A DNA stretch of 64,000 bases from Lingula anatina. Taxonomy: Eukaryota; Brachiopoda; Lingulata; Lingulida; Lingulidae. This document shows positions 24,382-37,300 of this stretch, one piece after another. The stretch lies in assembly GCF_001039355.2 (NCBI RefSeq), contig NW_019775776.1:19793-83792 (forward strand), read 5' to 3'. The notes beneath the pieces are model-generated. The model saw only the letters and a list, made by a program, of their open reading frames with translations, had not been told where the DNA came from and did no database searches. Each line of letters begins with the position of its first letter. The first letter of the stretch is position 1. The position numbers and the translations under genes were made by a program.

Positions 24382-25394
24382 TGCTTCATTTCTGAACACG
24401 TACAAGTAGCTGATCCTTTTCACGTACCAGTATGTACGTCATTTCTTTACAAATTGGCCGGGCTCCAGAAGACTAAATGAAATCTAGGAATTTATATGAG
24501 CAGATATGTTAGAATCTACAACTATAGGATAATTTCTCATGTCTTTTCACGCGTTGTAATTTGCCGTTCCATACAAAATGAACGGCATTTCAAGTGACTG
24601 CCTTATGTTTCTACTGGACATCTGGGCGCTTTTTGTCGACCAGCCGATTCGATATGATATGACGTCACGCACAAAGGATCGATAAGTGAACATGTAAACA
24701 AATGAATACAGTAGGGGCCTACCTTATGGGGGGGAAAAGCAAAAACCAAGCCTATATGCACATAGACCTGTACCCTTTATAACTGAATGTACAGCAATAC
24801 GAGGAGCATACATGTACGTGTGGTTCTTTCTCAGTGTTCATAACAAAAAAGCAAAATAATCATACATCGTATACGTGTATTTTTATCTACATAAAACAAT
24901 AAAAGTGAAAGGGGTAGGCCTTGGGGGGGGGGGGGGGGTATGCTTAAAGCATCCCAATTTTATATCCTACCTTCATCTTGTTCTATTCGACAATAACTTC
25001 CCGCCATATTACACGTGCTAAACCGTTCTTTGGGGATAGTAAATGAAGCCGTGTCCGCCACAGAAAATCTGTTCTTTTTGTTTTGTGCTTTATGAAACAG
25101 ATACGTAGAGTTCTTGTGGCGCTGAAGACGATGATGAGTTTGGTCCTGCTTTCTTTGGGTGTCAACTCTACCGTACCCTGGTACTATGTTTACTGTAGTT
25201 GCTGAGACCGACAAAGTCAATGGTCCATCGGCAATAAATTGGTCACTGTCTGAGATGTGTCGACTAGAATTTCTACGTTTTTCATTTACAGTATTTGTTT
25301 CCTGGCGATCTGACTGGCTTGCAACTGGGTATACTAGTCTGTCTGGCACAAGGCTACTACGTGATACTTTGCAAGCACTCGGGCAGGAACCCAT
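23996..25394 (-). CDS. Unrecognised gene, exon 1 (MGSCPSACKV...) and longer exon 2, right copy
   Basis: Exon 1 is 24971-25394 (141 codons plus one base, donor GAAG|GTAGGA). Exon 2 starts at 24116 and stays open in phase to the N at 23995, giving HPVIFFGALPPCGF then RPTQLPDSAPNDPEFTG... for about 40 codons. The product is therefore at least about 180 residues, with the C-terminus lost in the gap. It has a possible acylation motif (MGSC), few hydrophobic segments and no recognised domain. It differs from the left copy at about nine nucleotides in exon 1, five of them amino-acid changes, including H to Y, T to K and E to Q. That is a high share for a constrained protein and a caution about its status. 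No function is proposed. Confidence 0.45.
24338..24380. repeat. (ATT)n microsatellite, long allele
   Basis: Longer, uninterrupted version of the tract at 16859-16891. Confidence 0.92.
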
Positions 25395-25458
25395 ATCTGA
25401 TCTCGCAACCTATTTTTTCTTTAGTCTTTCTTTTTCTTTCCTTCCTTCTTACTTAGGT

Positions 25459-25490
<32 letters not shown>

Positions 25491-25494
25491 TCCC
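25459..25494. repeat. (TTTC)n microsatellite, long allele
   Basis: Longer version of the tract at 17959-17983. Confidence 0.92.
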
Positions 25495-27790
25495 CTTTTC
25501 CAAAATGTTTATGAGAGAAGTGGAGTAATGTTCGTACTGACACACTGGCTATACAAGAACTGAATCAGGTCCAGTTGTATGACCAGTCGCTCAAGACTTC
25601 CTCCTTTCATTGAGGCAGATATTTCAGGTCTTCAGATATCAGAAGTAAAAACAAAAATTGTCAGTCACAGCTGCTGGTGGCTTGCCTCATTTGATCTTTT
25701 CCGCCGATGATATTTGCACTTGTACAGAACCATTTCATTAACTTGGACTGGTCCTGCTGGCAATGCTGTTGACTAACTCGACGGTCTTTTATTTCCAGAC
25801 GTTTACCGAGTAACCGTCCTAAGAAACCAAAGGATTTTTCAAGCATTTACTCATTTACCCGTTTATGAAATGACTGTGGCAGTTTTCACATATTAGTTTT
25901 GATTGACAGTTATTGTGCTGTTGGCTGCACACATAGAGGCAAAGATTACTCTTTTCCATTTGAAGATCTCATTTTAATTTCCTTCCATCCTCGAAGGAAA
26001 TGCGTCAAATATACTCTGGGCTGCTTCTGTAACAACCCACTGTCCTTGAATACATTTTCCTCTGGTGATTGTATTCCTGTGCTCTTAATGATGTTGCAGA
26101 TGATCTCTTCATTAGGTGCGCTCGTTCTTATCGTTATTAAATGTGATAACACGAAGATTTTAATATATAAGTATTTACACCACAGCAATCTACATAAATG
26201 GCGCGTGGTCTATTAAATACATCCATTTCTCCGTGTATTATAAACATTCAAACCTGCCTCAGCTAAATGGTTCGGTTCATCATTTAAGACAAAACAGCAT
26301 ATATTTTATAATACCGCTTTAGAAATCTAATTACAAACCATGCACTGTATATCGCACATGTTTATATATCTTTTAGAGCGCATAATATTTGGCTACTTAA
26401 TCTTTTTTTTATTGTTATGTGTGTGTCGTGTCTCAACAAAAGTGATTGCATATTTCATAAACAAAAGGCATTTTAGTGTATTTTATGCACTATATAGTAT
26501 ATGGAAGAAGAATATGAAAATGCATGCAATTTCCCAATCATCATGGAAGCCATAAGAGGCTGCACCTATACACGAAGTAAATCAGCTAAAACGATCGCAC
26601 TGTTACATAATTATATCTAATTATGCACTTTATCAAGTTATAAAGGTTGATTGTTTATCCAAAAGGGGATCACAAGCATTTTGGTTCTAGACAGAATGGC
26701 CCAGAATTTTTTTAGTTACAAGGATTCGACATGGCAGCAAGACTGTGCATTCCTTGTGGAAACATCACGAACAACTAACACAATTACGATTCGCTTCCCA
26801 ACCCAATCTCAGGTCAATAATGCAGAATAAAAAAATTATACATAATCGGGGGAGAATTGAAACGCTCTATCTCCTTTTTTACGTGTTGATATATTGGCAG
26901 TTTAATGCCCAGGATGGGAGAGAGAACACACTTGATATACTCATAAACAGTGCTACCAATCCTGCTGTCAAAAATAAACTACTTAGAGAGATAGGACAAA
27001 TTTTCAGCTTTCCAACGATAATAAATCCATAAGAGACTGAACTTAGAATTCTTACTCATCGATGTGTTAGAGTAGGGTTGAGATAACAGCCTTTTTGTAG
27101 TGCCCATGTACCCAGTTGTCTAATTATTTCTGATTATGATATTATATTATTTCAGATTATTTTATTCTTTTTTTTTTCGTTTTCATTATTGTTTTGATTA
27201 TTACATTAGCGTTTTGATGAATTCAATGTGTATAAATGTTCATATGGGAAACCTGGCCTTTTAAAGCACAGCTTCAAGGAATGCTTGAGACGCAGTTCAC
27301 ACAAAAAAATAATAAAACCCACGATGTTCTTAGAACCTAGTGGCATGGCGGGTTACTGCAGAGGCCAGCCATGTTTTGTTATAAAAAATCTTTAGGAAAA
27401 TTCATATTGAAATAATAAAAAGAAATAATAAGTGCTAAAGGAAACATAATGCAGAGGAAAATAATATTTTGCCGGCTTACCGTCCCCATTCTATTCGAAA
27501 CAGCTTACCCAAAACACACATTTTGAACTGTTGATTCGTATTCTCTTTTAATAAAACTTAAAATCACGCTGTAGTAATTAGCAAAAAAATGCATTCTTTA
27601 CATGTTCTTCTCTTAAGCATATGCGATATGCACATGTAAATATAACTATTAAGGGGGCATACATTTTTTTCATTGTTTTCACAAATGTACAAAACGTTAT
27701 CCAAATCCCTTCCTAGCGTACCAAAAAGAAATGACCTTTACAGAAATTTGTATCATCATTTGTATTTTTTTCAGAAGCGCACAGAGCTTC

Positions 27791-27872
27791 CAACACAACA
27801 CACACACACACACACACACACACCAACACACACACACACACACACCAACACAACACACACACACACACACAC
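27791..27872. repeat. (CA)n microsatellite, long allele
   Basis: Interrupted CA tract with one more block than at 20284-20336. Confidence 0.93.
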
Positions 27873-28352
27873 ATTCGGTTTGTAGACTTTTGAAAATGAT
27901 GATAAAAATGGATGGCCCTAAACAATAATAGTAAACTTTGGTTTACGAATACAATTTATTTATTAATCTAATATTGTAACACAAACACGAAACAGCGACG
28001 TCAAGATTTCCATTCACACTCCTTGGGCGGTATCACATTAATAATTGCATATGCTTATGTACAAAATCTGATCCACGTGACAGTATACAAGTAAAACACT
28101 TACAGTATTGACGATTTTTGGCATAATTCTGCCATATGGCAAAATAAATGCTCATATTCAGAGGCAGTGTTCACATTGTCAAGTTCACACTAACAACAAT
28201 GATATGATTGAGTGTAAATATTTTTCCGATATATTATGGAATATAAAACTTATTAGAAGCATTTTAAATAAATGTGTTTCTTTTACAAGGAAATTCTAGC
28301 TCTGTCAGATAAATAAATTTGAATTTTCGTGCTATAGAAGGAAATTGTTTGT

Positions 28353-31300
28353 TTAAACAAGTTCAATCATTTGTTTTTCCTTTTCCGCTTTATTTGGAGA
28401 CATGATGGCGTGTCCGTTAGAAACACCGTTTTGTTGGTTCGTTTCGTCTTCTATGATAATTTGTGCTTGACTCTTGTCGACGTCATTTTGGTTATTGTCA
28501 ACCTCCAAACGATCGACCGTTTTTTCTGACTTATTTTTCTCCTTGTCGTCATCGTCCCGTCCAAATGTGATGTCATCTTTCATTCCGGTGATGTCCCAAA
28601 CGCGTATTGTGCAGTCATGTGACCCGGTGAAAAGCTTTCCGTCAGCAACCTAGTGGAATATTAAGGTGTCAGTGACTAGTCTAAATTGTGCTTTAGATTG
28701 GGTATACGATTACTTTTAACTTATTTGACGTAAAACTATAAAATCATTTAGCATATATCAAACGTATTGTCTTCACTGGCAAAGGTATGTTGAGAAAGTT
28801 TAATTCAACTGAGTTGTTGAGCCTCAGTAAGTCACAAAAATAATGTCATATCATTACATACTAGTTACGATGTGCTGCGTAAAATACTCGTAACCAAAGA
28901 AATATGATGATAGAGAGTTATTACGCAATCATATTTAATACATATTGGTAATCAAATAATGTCGAGGACTTCATCGGAGGAGATATCCCTCTCTGCCACC
29001 ATTTTTGATCGTTTTTTATTTGTCATACCGTGAAAATTTCCACATGGGGGCTTGTTGTGTTAATGTCATTTATAAGAGAAGATACCATATACTGATAAAC
29101 ATGGCATCTTATATTTTATAAAATGAGGCCGGGGGTTTGCCATTGTCAGAATAAAAAATTCTTTTAAATATGATTTGAATGCGTGCATGTGTGCGAGCGA
29201 GCGAGCGAGTGCGTGAGTGAAATGCGTCTTTTTATTACAGGTAACTTCCACGTCGTTGCGGGATGCCTACGTTTGTNGCTTTAAAAAATCTGAGAATATA
29301 TTATAGCAAATATAATACAATTTTAAATAATTGAAATGCATTTCTTTCTAACATTCAGTTTACGTACGTTTTTTGGTAGCCTCTCAAAGTTTTAAACCTC
29401 AAATATTGGAGACCATAATAGAGTCAGCCAAGGACACGTTCAGGGAACACGTTTGAACTCGTAATGATGGACATTTACAGGTGTAGGTCCAGTATAGAGC
29501 TTCTTGTAAACAGTTTAGAACCAAGGGACCGAACTTGATTTGAGGACCAGAAGAGAGGCTTTACATACGTTTAGGCACACGCAAAAACAAAGAAATATAG
29601 ATTAATGTAGCTCAAAAACTAAATCTCCTCAAATGAAGCCTACGTTAGTCTGTGAAAGCACACACACATCACTTCAAGTCAGAAAGAGCGAAGAGGCAAA
29701 TGCTTGAAACCAAAGTAAATACTGAAGAATAAAATACAAAGTTTTGTGTTAGTGCAGAAACACAGTAATCATACTCTCTGGCAAAGGTAAACATTGGCAC
29801 TTTTGAATGGAGAAAAAAGGATGTGGGACTAGCTTTAATATGTTTACTAATTCGTATCCCATCTCTAATCCCTTATTCTCAGGGTTCTTCTCATATTTCC
29901 TGTAAAATATTCAATTTAAACCCGTAGCCTTCGATTTACTTAGAATGCATTAACATCTCAATTCTCTCAAAACGCTGCAGTAAATAAATAATGCAGTCTT
30001 AAATGTAAAATATAAAAAATCATTTGACTGACTTTAATTTAAATATATCAGTATATTTCTAAAAATAAAATTTTTATTTAATTTTACAACGTTATTGTCT
30101 TCGAAATTGATTGACCGTCAGCAAACATAACTGTTTTCACATTAAGTGAGGTGGATATCCTGCTCACAACGTCAAAACATGTTTATGTACACACGGTAAG
30201 CATCTGGAGGGTAAAATAATACGCAGCCGGGGCTTTAACTAGACAATCAACTATTTGCTGTCGTCATAGCCTTTTACAACTTAACTCAAAACCACCATAA
30301 TATAGTTTCTCTGTATGGTTCGGTAACAAAGGGACGAGATCGTTACAGAAAACAAAATTAGCGAGTGCACTTTCCATATGGTCATGCAAGGTGCGTTATG
30401 AACCCATGCATTTCTGAATTAGTAACGCCATGTCGATTACGCAGCTCGACATTTGGCGGTTACTGCTCGAATTACGCGCGGTTAACGTGCAAGTGCAATG
30501 CAACATCACTGGTGCTGTGGAAAACGGATCCAAAAGGGAACAATGACAAAACAGATTAAGGATGAAGACGGGAGGGTGCTAAGAACGTGGTTATCTTCTT
30601 AACCGACCAGGATGTACCAACACGTTGCATATCAATTAAAAAAACTTATTTCAACAGCTATTCGTGTTATTATTTCATTACATAATGGTTATTTTTTAGG
30701 AGATATTATGCGTAATAGGTTTTCTAAGCCTGATCTTTATACCCTAAAAACTATAATTCCACTACTAATAGGCCACATTCACATCGAGAAGAGCCGAGGC
30801 TCTACAAAGCCGAGACCTAAATATGGCGGACGTACTAAAAGAAAAACCGGCTAATCTTTCAATAGTCTCTCCGCCTCTCACACGCCTCCCCATGCGTCGT
30901 CCCAATAGAGCCGAGATTTAATGACTGTACACCCCCAGGGACGACGCATTGGGAGGCGTGTGAGAGGCAGAGAGAGCGGGGATTTTCGCTAAGGCGCAGA
31001 CAATGTGATTAGCTTAATTGTCTGGCACGCCCCCTTCGCAAAGCAACATGACCAACATCGGGGATCACAAAGTTTTCCCGACTTTACTTGTACTCGTACT
31101 TTAAGTTACGATGGGGTGTGCCAGACATTTAAGCCACAAAAACTGAATGCAATTTTGTAAGAATCCCCTGGAAGTAAGATCGATCCAGCTGTTATGATAG
31201 GGTTATGGGAATGGTCCCTTAGATCTAACAAATAAGTAAAATCTTTCATGGTTTGGACACTGGTCTGAAGCTTTCTCTGACAAAAACACATATTAAGCTT

Positions 31301-34300
31301 TATATCTCCTTACGTAATTGTTACGCAATAAATTAAAAATAAATTATATGAAATGAAAAGCTGTTGAAATAAACTTTTTATATGCAACATGTTGGTATAC
31401 CTTAGTCGGTGAAGAAGATAGCCACGTTACTGCCCCCCCCTTCCCCGTCTAAATCCTTAATATTTTAATTCCAATATGAAATGAGGAATGTCATGTCATC
31501 AGAGTGCATTGGACAATTTGTACTTCGAGCATTTAATCGAGATTTTAGTGTAATCTTAGATTTTTCTCTATAGTTTTTGAAATAGAAAAATAATTTTGGT
31601 TTATGACCTTGAGTTCCCCTTCGGATTGTGTGAAGGCGCATGCTTTATCAACAACTCTACCTGTAGGCAGTTAACTGCGAACGTATGACCACGAAATACT
31701 CTCTTCATCGTCCCTGATTTGGCATCAAAACATCTGCTTAACGTATCTCCACATCCGGTGAATACTGATATAGCCAAGAATAAAAATAGTTGAAATGTTG
31801 AGAAAAAAGTAGGCCTATAAATGTATAAACCAAGGATTAAAACAACAAAGACACGCGTCACTGGAAATACACAAGTTGTCGTCCCATAAATGCGCCTACC
31901 TTTTGCTAACAACACAGGGTTCTTTTTAACGCCTCCTACACCCACCCACACTACCCCCCCCCCCCCAAAAAAAAAAAAAAAAAAAAAAAAAAAAGCACGT
32001 TTTGTAAAGATACCCTAAGTAAGTTAGCAAAGGGGAGACGTGCACATGGTACCAGTTAACAGACGACATTAACCTGCATGCAGTTGGCGCCGGTTTCATG
32101 GCCCTTGAACTGACGCTGAACAGACCCGGACTTGGAGTCAAAGCAACGCACAATGCCGTCCCCACATCCGGTGATCACTAAAATAAGATGGGGTTAATAG
32201 CAACAGACAATTGCATAGGTTTACATATGAAGCAGTACAGTGAAAATTGGATTTGTCTATCTTATCATTTTTCATTTATTATTTTGTTATTGTCAGCCAT
32301 CGCTCTCCATGCGTGCCTTGTAAAATATGTATGCTTTTTCACGGCATATATTCTGCCTGCCTGTTTGGTTTTGTTGATTGATATTGATGGTGTAGTTGTT
32401 TATTGTTTTGAAATCTTGTTTTGTGGAGAGAAAATATATCATGGTAGCCTAGACAACGTGGTGAAGACTGTGCTCTCCTCTGTAGCGCTGGAGCACGCCT
32501 GAAATTACATTATCATATCATAAACATGAAAACAACACGAAACGCTGCGATAGTGTCAATTATCACTAAGGTGAACTTTGCGCTTCATAAATACAAGAAA
32601 AGGCAATCATTTGTTGCAATGGGAGAAAAGGGTGACCTCTTCTTTTCCTGTGGCGCAAGGAGTAACAATTCCCGTGCTTAATAGCACGCGAGAGCTACAT
32701 CACCCAATCTAAAGCACAAGACTTGCTTTTTAAATGGATTCGCACTTTTAAAGTTAAGTTCCCAACAATATTTTCAAATGCGTAAATGTACTTAATTTGT
32801 AAGGCTATATACATCGTGTACTTCAAATGGGCATAAGTAACAAATACGTAGTTCACAATAAGTGCCAATGCCTTACCAAGTCCTTCATGAAACTTTACAC
32901 AGCTCACGCTGTGTTTATGTCCTCTGTAGATTCGTGTGCAATCTCCGAATTCTGTCACCCACGCTCGACCTGTCTGGTCTGAGCTTCCGCTATACAACAT
33001 CTTATTGACAACCTGGAACAACGAATGGTTAATAAAAACACACAACCACCTGTACAAAAGTTACATTCCTAAACTTGACAAATGCAGTTATTGAAATTTG
33101 CAAGAAACGCCTTTATCTCTCTTTTAATTATTTTGTAACTATGTTATCTCCTGCAGCGGGTGCTCTACGTCTCTGTTCACTGTAATATCTACATACCACA
33201 TATATAGTCTTCTAATAGTCCCTATAGTCTTTTTTATTTTGGTTTAAGTGGTTTAAGTTGGTGAGTAAAATCAAATTACTAAATGCCTGGGTAACATTCG
33301 AAAGACTAGTAATAGATATGATGAATCCTTGTAAGAAGTTTTAATCTGACGAGAAATAGCTGAATTGGCAAAAACAAAAATTGTGTCCATGCACCCAACT
33401 ACCTCTTTGCCACAGAGTTTTTTAAACTACGTGCACTTTTGTTTCACGCTATGAAATAAATTTGTTCAAGTGATACGTTTGGGTATCAACGTGGTAAATA
33501 CTGTTTAGTTTAAATACTTATGTTATCATTTCCTGGATCTGACTACTTCACTTTCAGAAGTGAGAGGTTTCAGTGGTGAAAACAGATATGATGTTCATAA
33601 AGCGTAGTGGCTCAACAAAGGAAAATATACTAAAACAAATAATCTCCTAATAATTATTTGCCATCGATTTTCAGCTCATTTATTGATAAAAGAATTGTAT
33701 TCTATTATCAGCTGAGTAGAAACAACTTTGATCCAAATGACAATGTCCTTGTTTATTAACATTTTCAAACAATGTTCCTACTGCTGAAAGCTGTGATTGT
33801 CCGTATCTACAACACACAGCAGAGCAAAATCAATGAAATGCATTATGGACAGGTAATAAGTTCTCGATTTGCAGTCTGAATACATATAACCACAGCTAGA
33901 GCACGCTGCATAACATGATTAGAACACATTCCTTTATTGAGAGAAAGCATGTTAAATTTCAATTTGTAAATAAGCCGTGGGAAAGCAACAAAGAGTTTTT
34001 ATACATGTATTCGCTGTTATAAATTAAAGAACATTCTGTGGCAGTCCAAGTTTTTTTCAACACTTTTGTTACACTAATGTAGATAATACATGCCTTTTAA
34101 AACGTTTTTTAAAAATGTAATTCATCTTTCATAATTTGAATATATTGGTTTTAGCAAGTCTATGAATGTTCTGCACCTGGTACACAAACTCATATCGTTA
34201 TGTCCTGTGTTTTTCCTTGAAGCAAAAGTAACAGAATGCATCCTTCCAGCTTTAATGAAAATAATAGAGACATTTCACATTTCTTTTTTGAATGGATGAA

Positions 34301-37300
34301 TTGTGGATGAACATATAAAATGGCACATGTGCGATCAGGGTTACTAACTCAAACGCACGTCAAGGCTTGGTCCCACCCGTCCAATAACGAGTCACACAAG
34401 TTTCTCGTCAGTGCAATGAAACAATAACTCCAGTAAAAATCATCATTAATTATCTAGATATTAACTGGAGAACTTACAAAGATAGAGATATTAATCAAAC
34501 ACCAGGGAATATGTATGGATATCCAATAATGTCGGTGCCATGCTTCGCCAATAAACTCCTACATTGACGTTTGGTATAGGATTCATGCATCCATCTGAAT
34601 TTTGTGTATAGTTGGTTTCATTTATTTTACCATGCACCCTTGAATGATTGAAAAGTGTATTTTCTGGCTTGTGTATTTCAATTTTTCTCATAGAATTGTC
34701 ATTCTTGGGATGTCTCCTTGGTTCAGCTATATGCAATTGGAATTTAACTAAAAACATATTCATATATAGCTCGCTGGGTTACATTGGGCCAAACTTAAAT
34801 TAAGCACTAAGCACTCTGTTCTTATATGAGATGTTAGAGAAGCCGTGTTTACGCCTACATTTTAACATACTCAGTATTATTTGAAAAATAAAGGTACATG
34901 TATCTCAATTCGTTTGGTGACTCATATACCTCCCCTGGGGTGTTGGATTGCCCCCATAATCAAAGACATGCACAAGTACATGTAGGCCTATATCTGACGT
35001 TCACACACACTCTGCTGTTTGCTCCTTGTAGTAACCTATTATTCAGTTATTAAACAGAAAACATTTAATTGACAACGGAGATGAATGCCTAGAAATTATC
35101 AGAACAGAAAAGTTTTCGAATTCTATGAAGTATATTTTTGCCATAAAAGCCTCATATATGCCACCATACAGGTTCAAATAGCATAACTTACAGAAATGCT
35201 AAAGGGCTTCGTTTCACGTTTCCCAAAAAATGATACAATGAACTCTTTGACAAACACTTTGATCTCTTTTATATATGTGTAACGTTTATCTTTCGACAAT
35301 AATAGAGGTATTGTGGAAAGAAACAACGGCCTATATAATTAACATATGCTTTAAGGTGCAAGTTAATAAGATTGTTCTAAAATATCATCACAAATAGCTA
35401 ATTCAATCGTTATAAAATTTCATCAAAATAAAACAACAGTTACTGTGTTAATTAAAGGGTGGACCTCGGCGTATTAATTAAAGGATGGATAAAGGATGAT
35501 TGTGTGTGATGCGGCTTTATTATCCCTACGTCTAAAGGAAACAGGCTGATTAATGCATAAGACAAACGTGACATAACATAATCCATATGAAGACAATGAA
35601 TCCGAAAACCCACTATATTCCACTTTGAAAATCAGTTGCTTTAATATAATAATTGTTATTGTTCAAAACCAATCCTTGTGTACTCCCCCAGTAGGCTACA
35701 TATTGAAAACCACTTAATGTATATTTAAATATTAAAATATTCAGTCTACAATGACCATCAGGTTGAATCTGGGTCGTAGGTGCAGACGAAAATGAGTCAT
35801 GCTGTATTCTCTTGGGCTCGTTTTTGTTTCCTGCAGGTGTTTTTAACCATTCTCTGAGTACGTGTGTGTGTGTGTGTGTGTGTGCGTGTGTAATGTCATT
35901 GTTGAAATATGACTTAAAAAAATAAAACAATATGAAAATTATTCCATTCGGCAGTTTACAGTATAGTACCAGTAGTCATATCAAGAAAATAAGATTTATA
36001 CTTGTTTTGAGGACTAAAATGAATCCGTGAAATCGACATGAGTCATGATAGCGTTCAGCGTTGATAATTATCACTGTGTATTGTATTATAAGTCTTATAT
36101 CATCAGCATTTCAAAACATCTTCTCTGTAACTATAAAGTCTTTGGTTTAAAAATAAAAACAAATCTTATGAGAAAATATTTGAATATCACAGAGGTAGTT
36201 GTAGTTACTGTTTACCAAAACTACAGACACGGTATGTCTGACTTTAGTCGGATCTCATTCTTCACGGCAATATGCTCGGTGAAGTTCGGTCGTTTACAAA
36301 GCTAATGAAAAACTACGATATTACATTTGCATATTTCAAAGCCACTTGGCCTTTTTTGTATTAGCAACCTGAAATTTATATGCAGAGAGTACTTTCTTTG
36401 TTTGAGGAACCCAGACTGAATAAGGATTACACGTGGCTAAGGCGGGTAGTTCTATTACTAATGTAAGATTAGACTATGGGCTGAGTTACCACTTGTTATA
36501 ACACAATTATTTGATACTTTTACATCACATACATTAAACATGTTTCATAGCTTATTGTACATGTATTTATAACACAGACTGGAACATATAGAACACCTAT
36601 TTTTTGTAAAATGTTAAATCATTCAGACCTACGGTTTTGTCCTATATGCTACAGAAGAACGCTGCTTAATATTTTAGATAGCAGTGCTTACCACCATGCA
36701 TATGACAGACCCAGCGTGTCCCTCGAACACCTTCATCTGGTCACCCTTAATGATGTTCCAACTGCGGATACTGTGGTCCGTGCTGCCTGTGAACAGCGTC
36801 CTGCCTGCCGGATCCGTCGCCATGCACGTAATCGCTCCCGTGTGACCCTGGAAAACCTTCAGCGTCTTCCCCGTCTCAAACGACCAGGACCGAGCAGTGA
36901 AGTCTGCAGATCCAGAAAGGAGTATGTCTTTATTTCCGTCCCAATCAAAACTCTCCGGTGTCACGTCTTCCGAATCCGCCGGAATGAAGATTAGGGGGTA
37001 AACCCCCTTTTTGTGGCCCGTGAAAACACGTATGCACTCTCCAGTTTCAAAGTCCCAGCATCGAGATGTTCTATCATATGAACTACTGAACACAAAGTCT
37101 CCAGTGCAAATCAGACGATTGACCAGCGAGTTGTGGCCGTTAAAAATCATCACACAATCACAAGTGGCAATGTCCCACTTTCGGACGGTTTTATCCGCGC
37201 TTCCAGTCAAAACGTAATTGTCCAGTATACAGATGCAATTGATATAGTCCTCATGGCCGGTCAGAATACCAATGCACTGGACTTGCTCAGTCTTTGTGCT

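Larger units (their letters stand above)
24075..31800. repeat. Right copy of the tandem duplication of about 7.5 kb
   Basis: Counterpart of 16599-23994. Differences include longer (ATT)n, (TTTC)n and (CA)n tracts, a 25-base deletion between CTTCA direct repeats near 28772 and an 18-base deletion near 31257. There is also an insertion of about 290 bases at 29275-29565 and an 11-base insertion near 29241. These are allele-type differences. The right edge runs on into unique sequence towards WDR86-like exon 3. Confidence 0.93.

Noticed and set aside
20816-31764. Two separate WDR86-like genes in tandem
   Set aside because: The second copy has only one alternative exon and the terminal exon; exons 1, 2 and 'a' are not repeated. 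The N at the edge fits a haplotype artefact.
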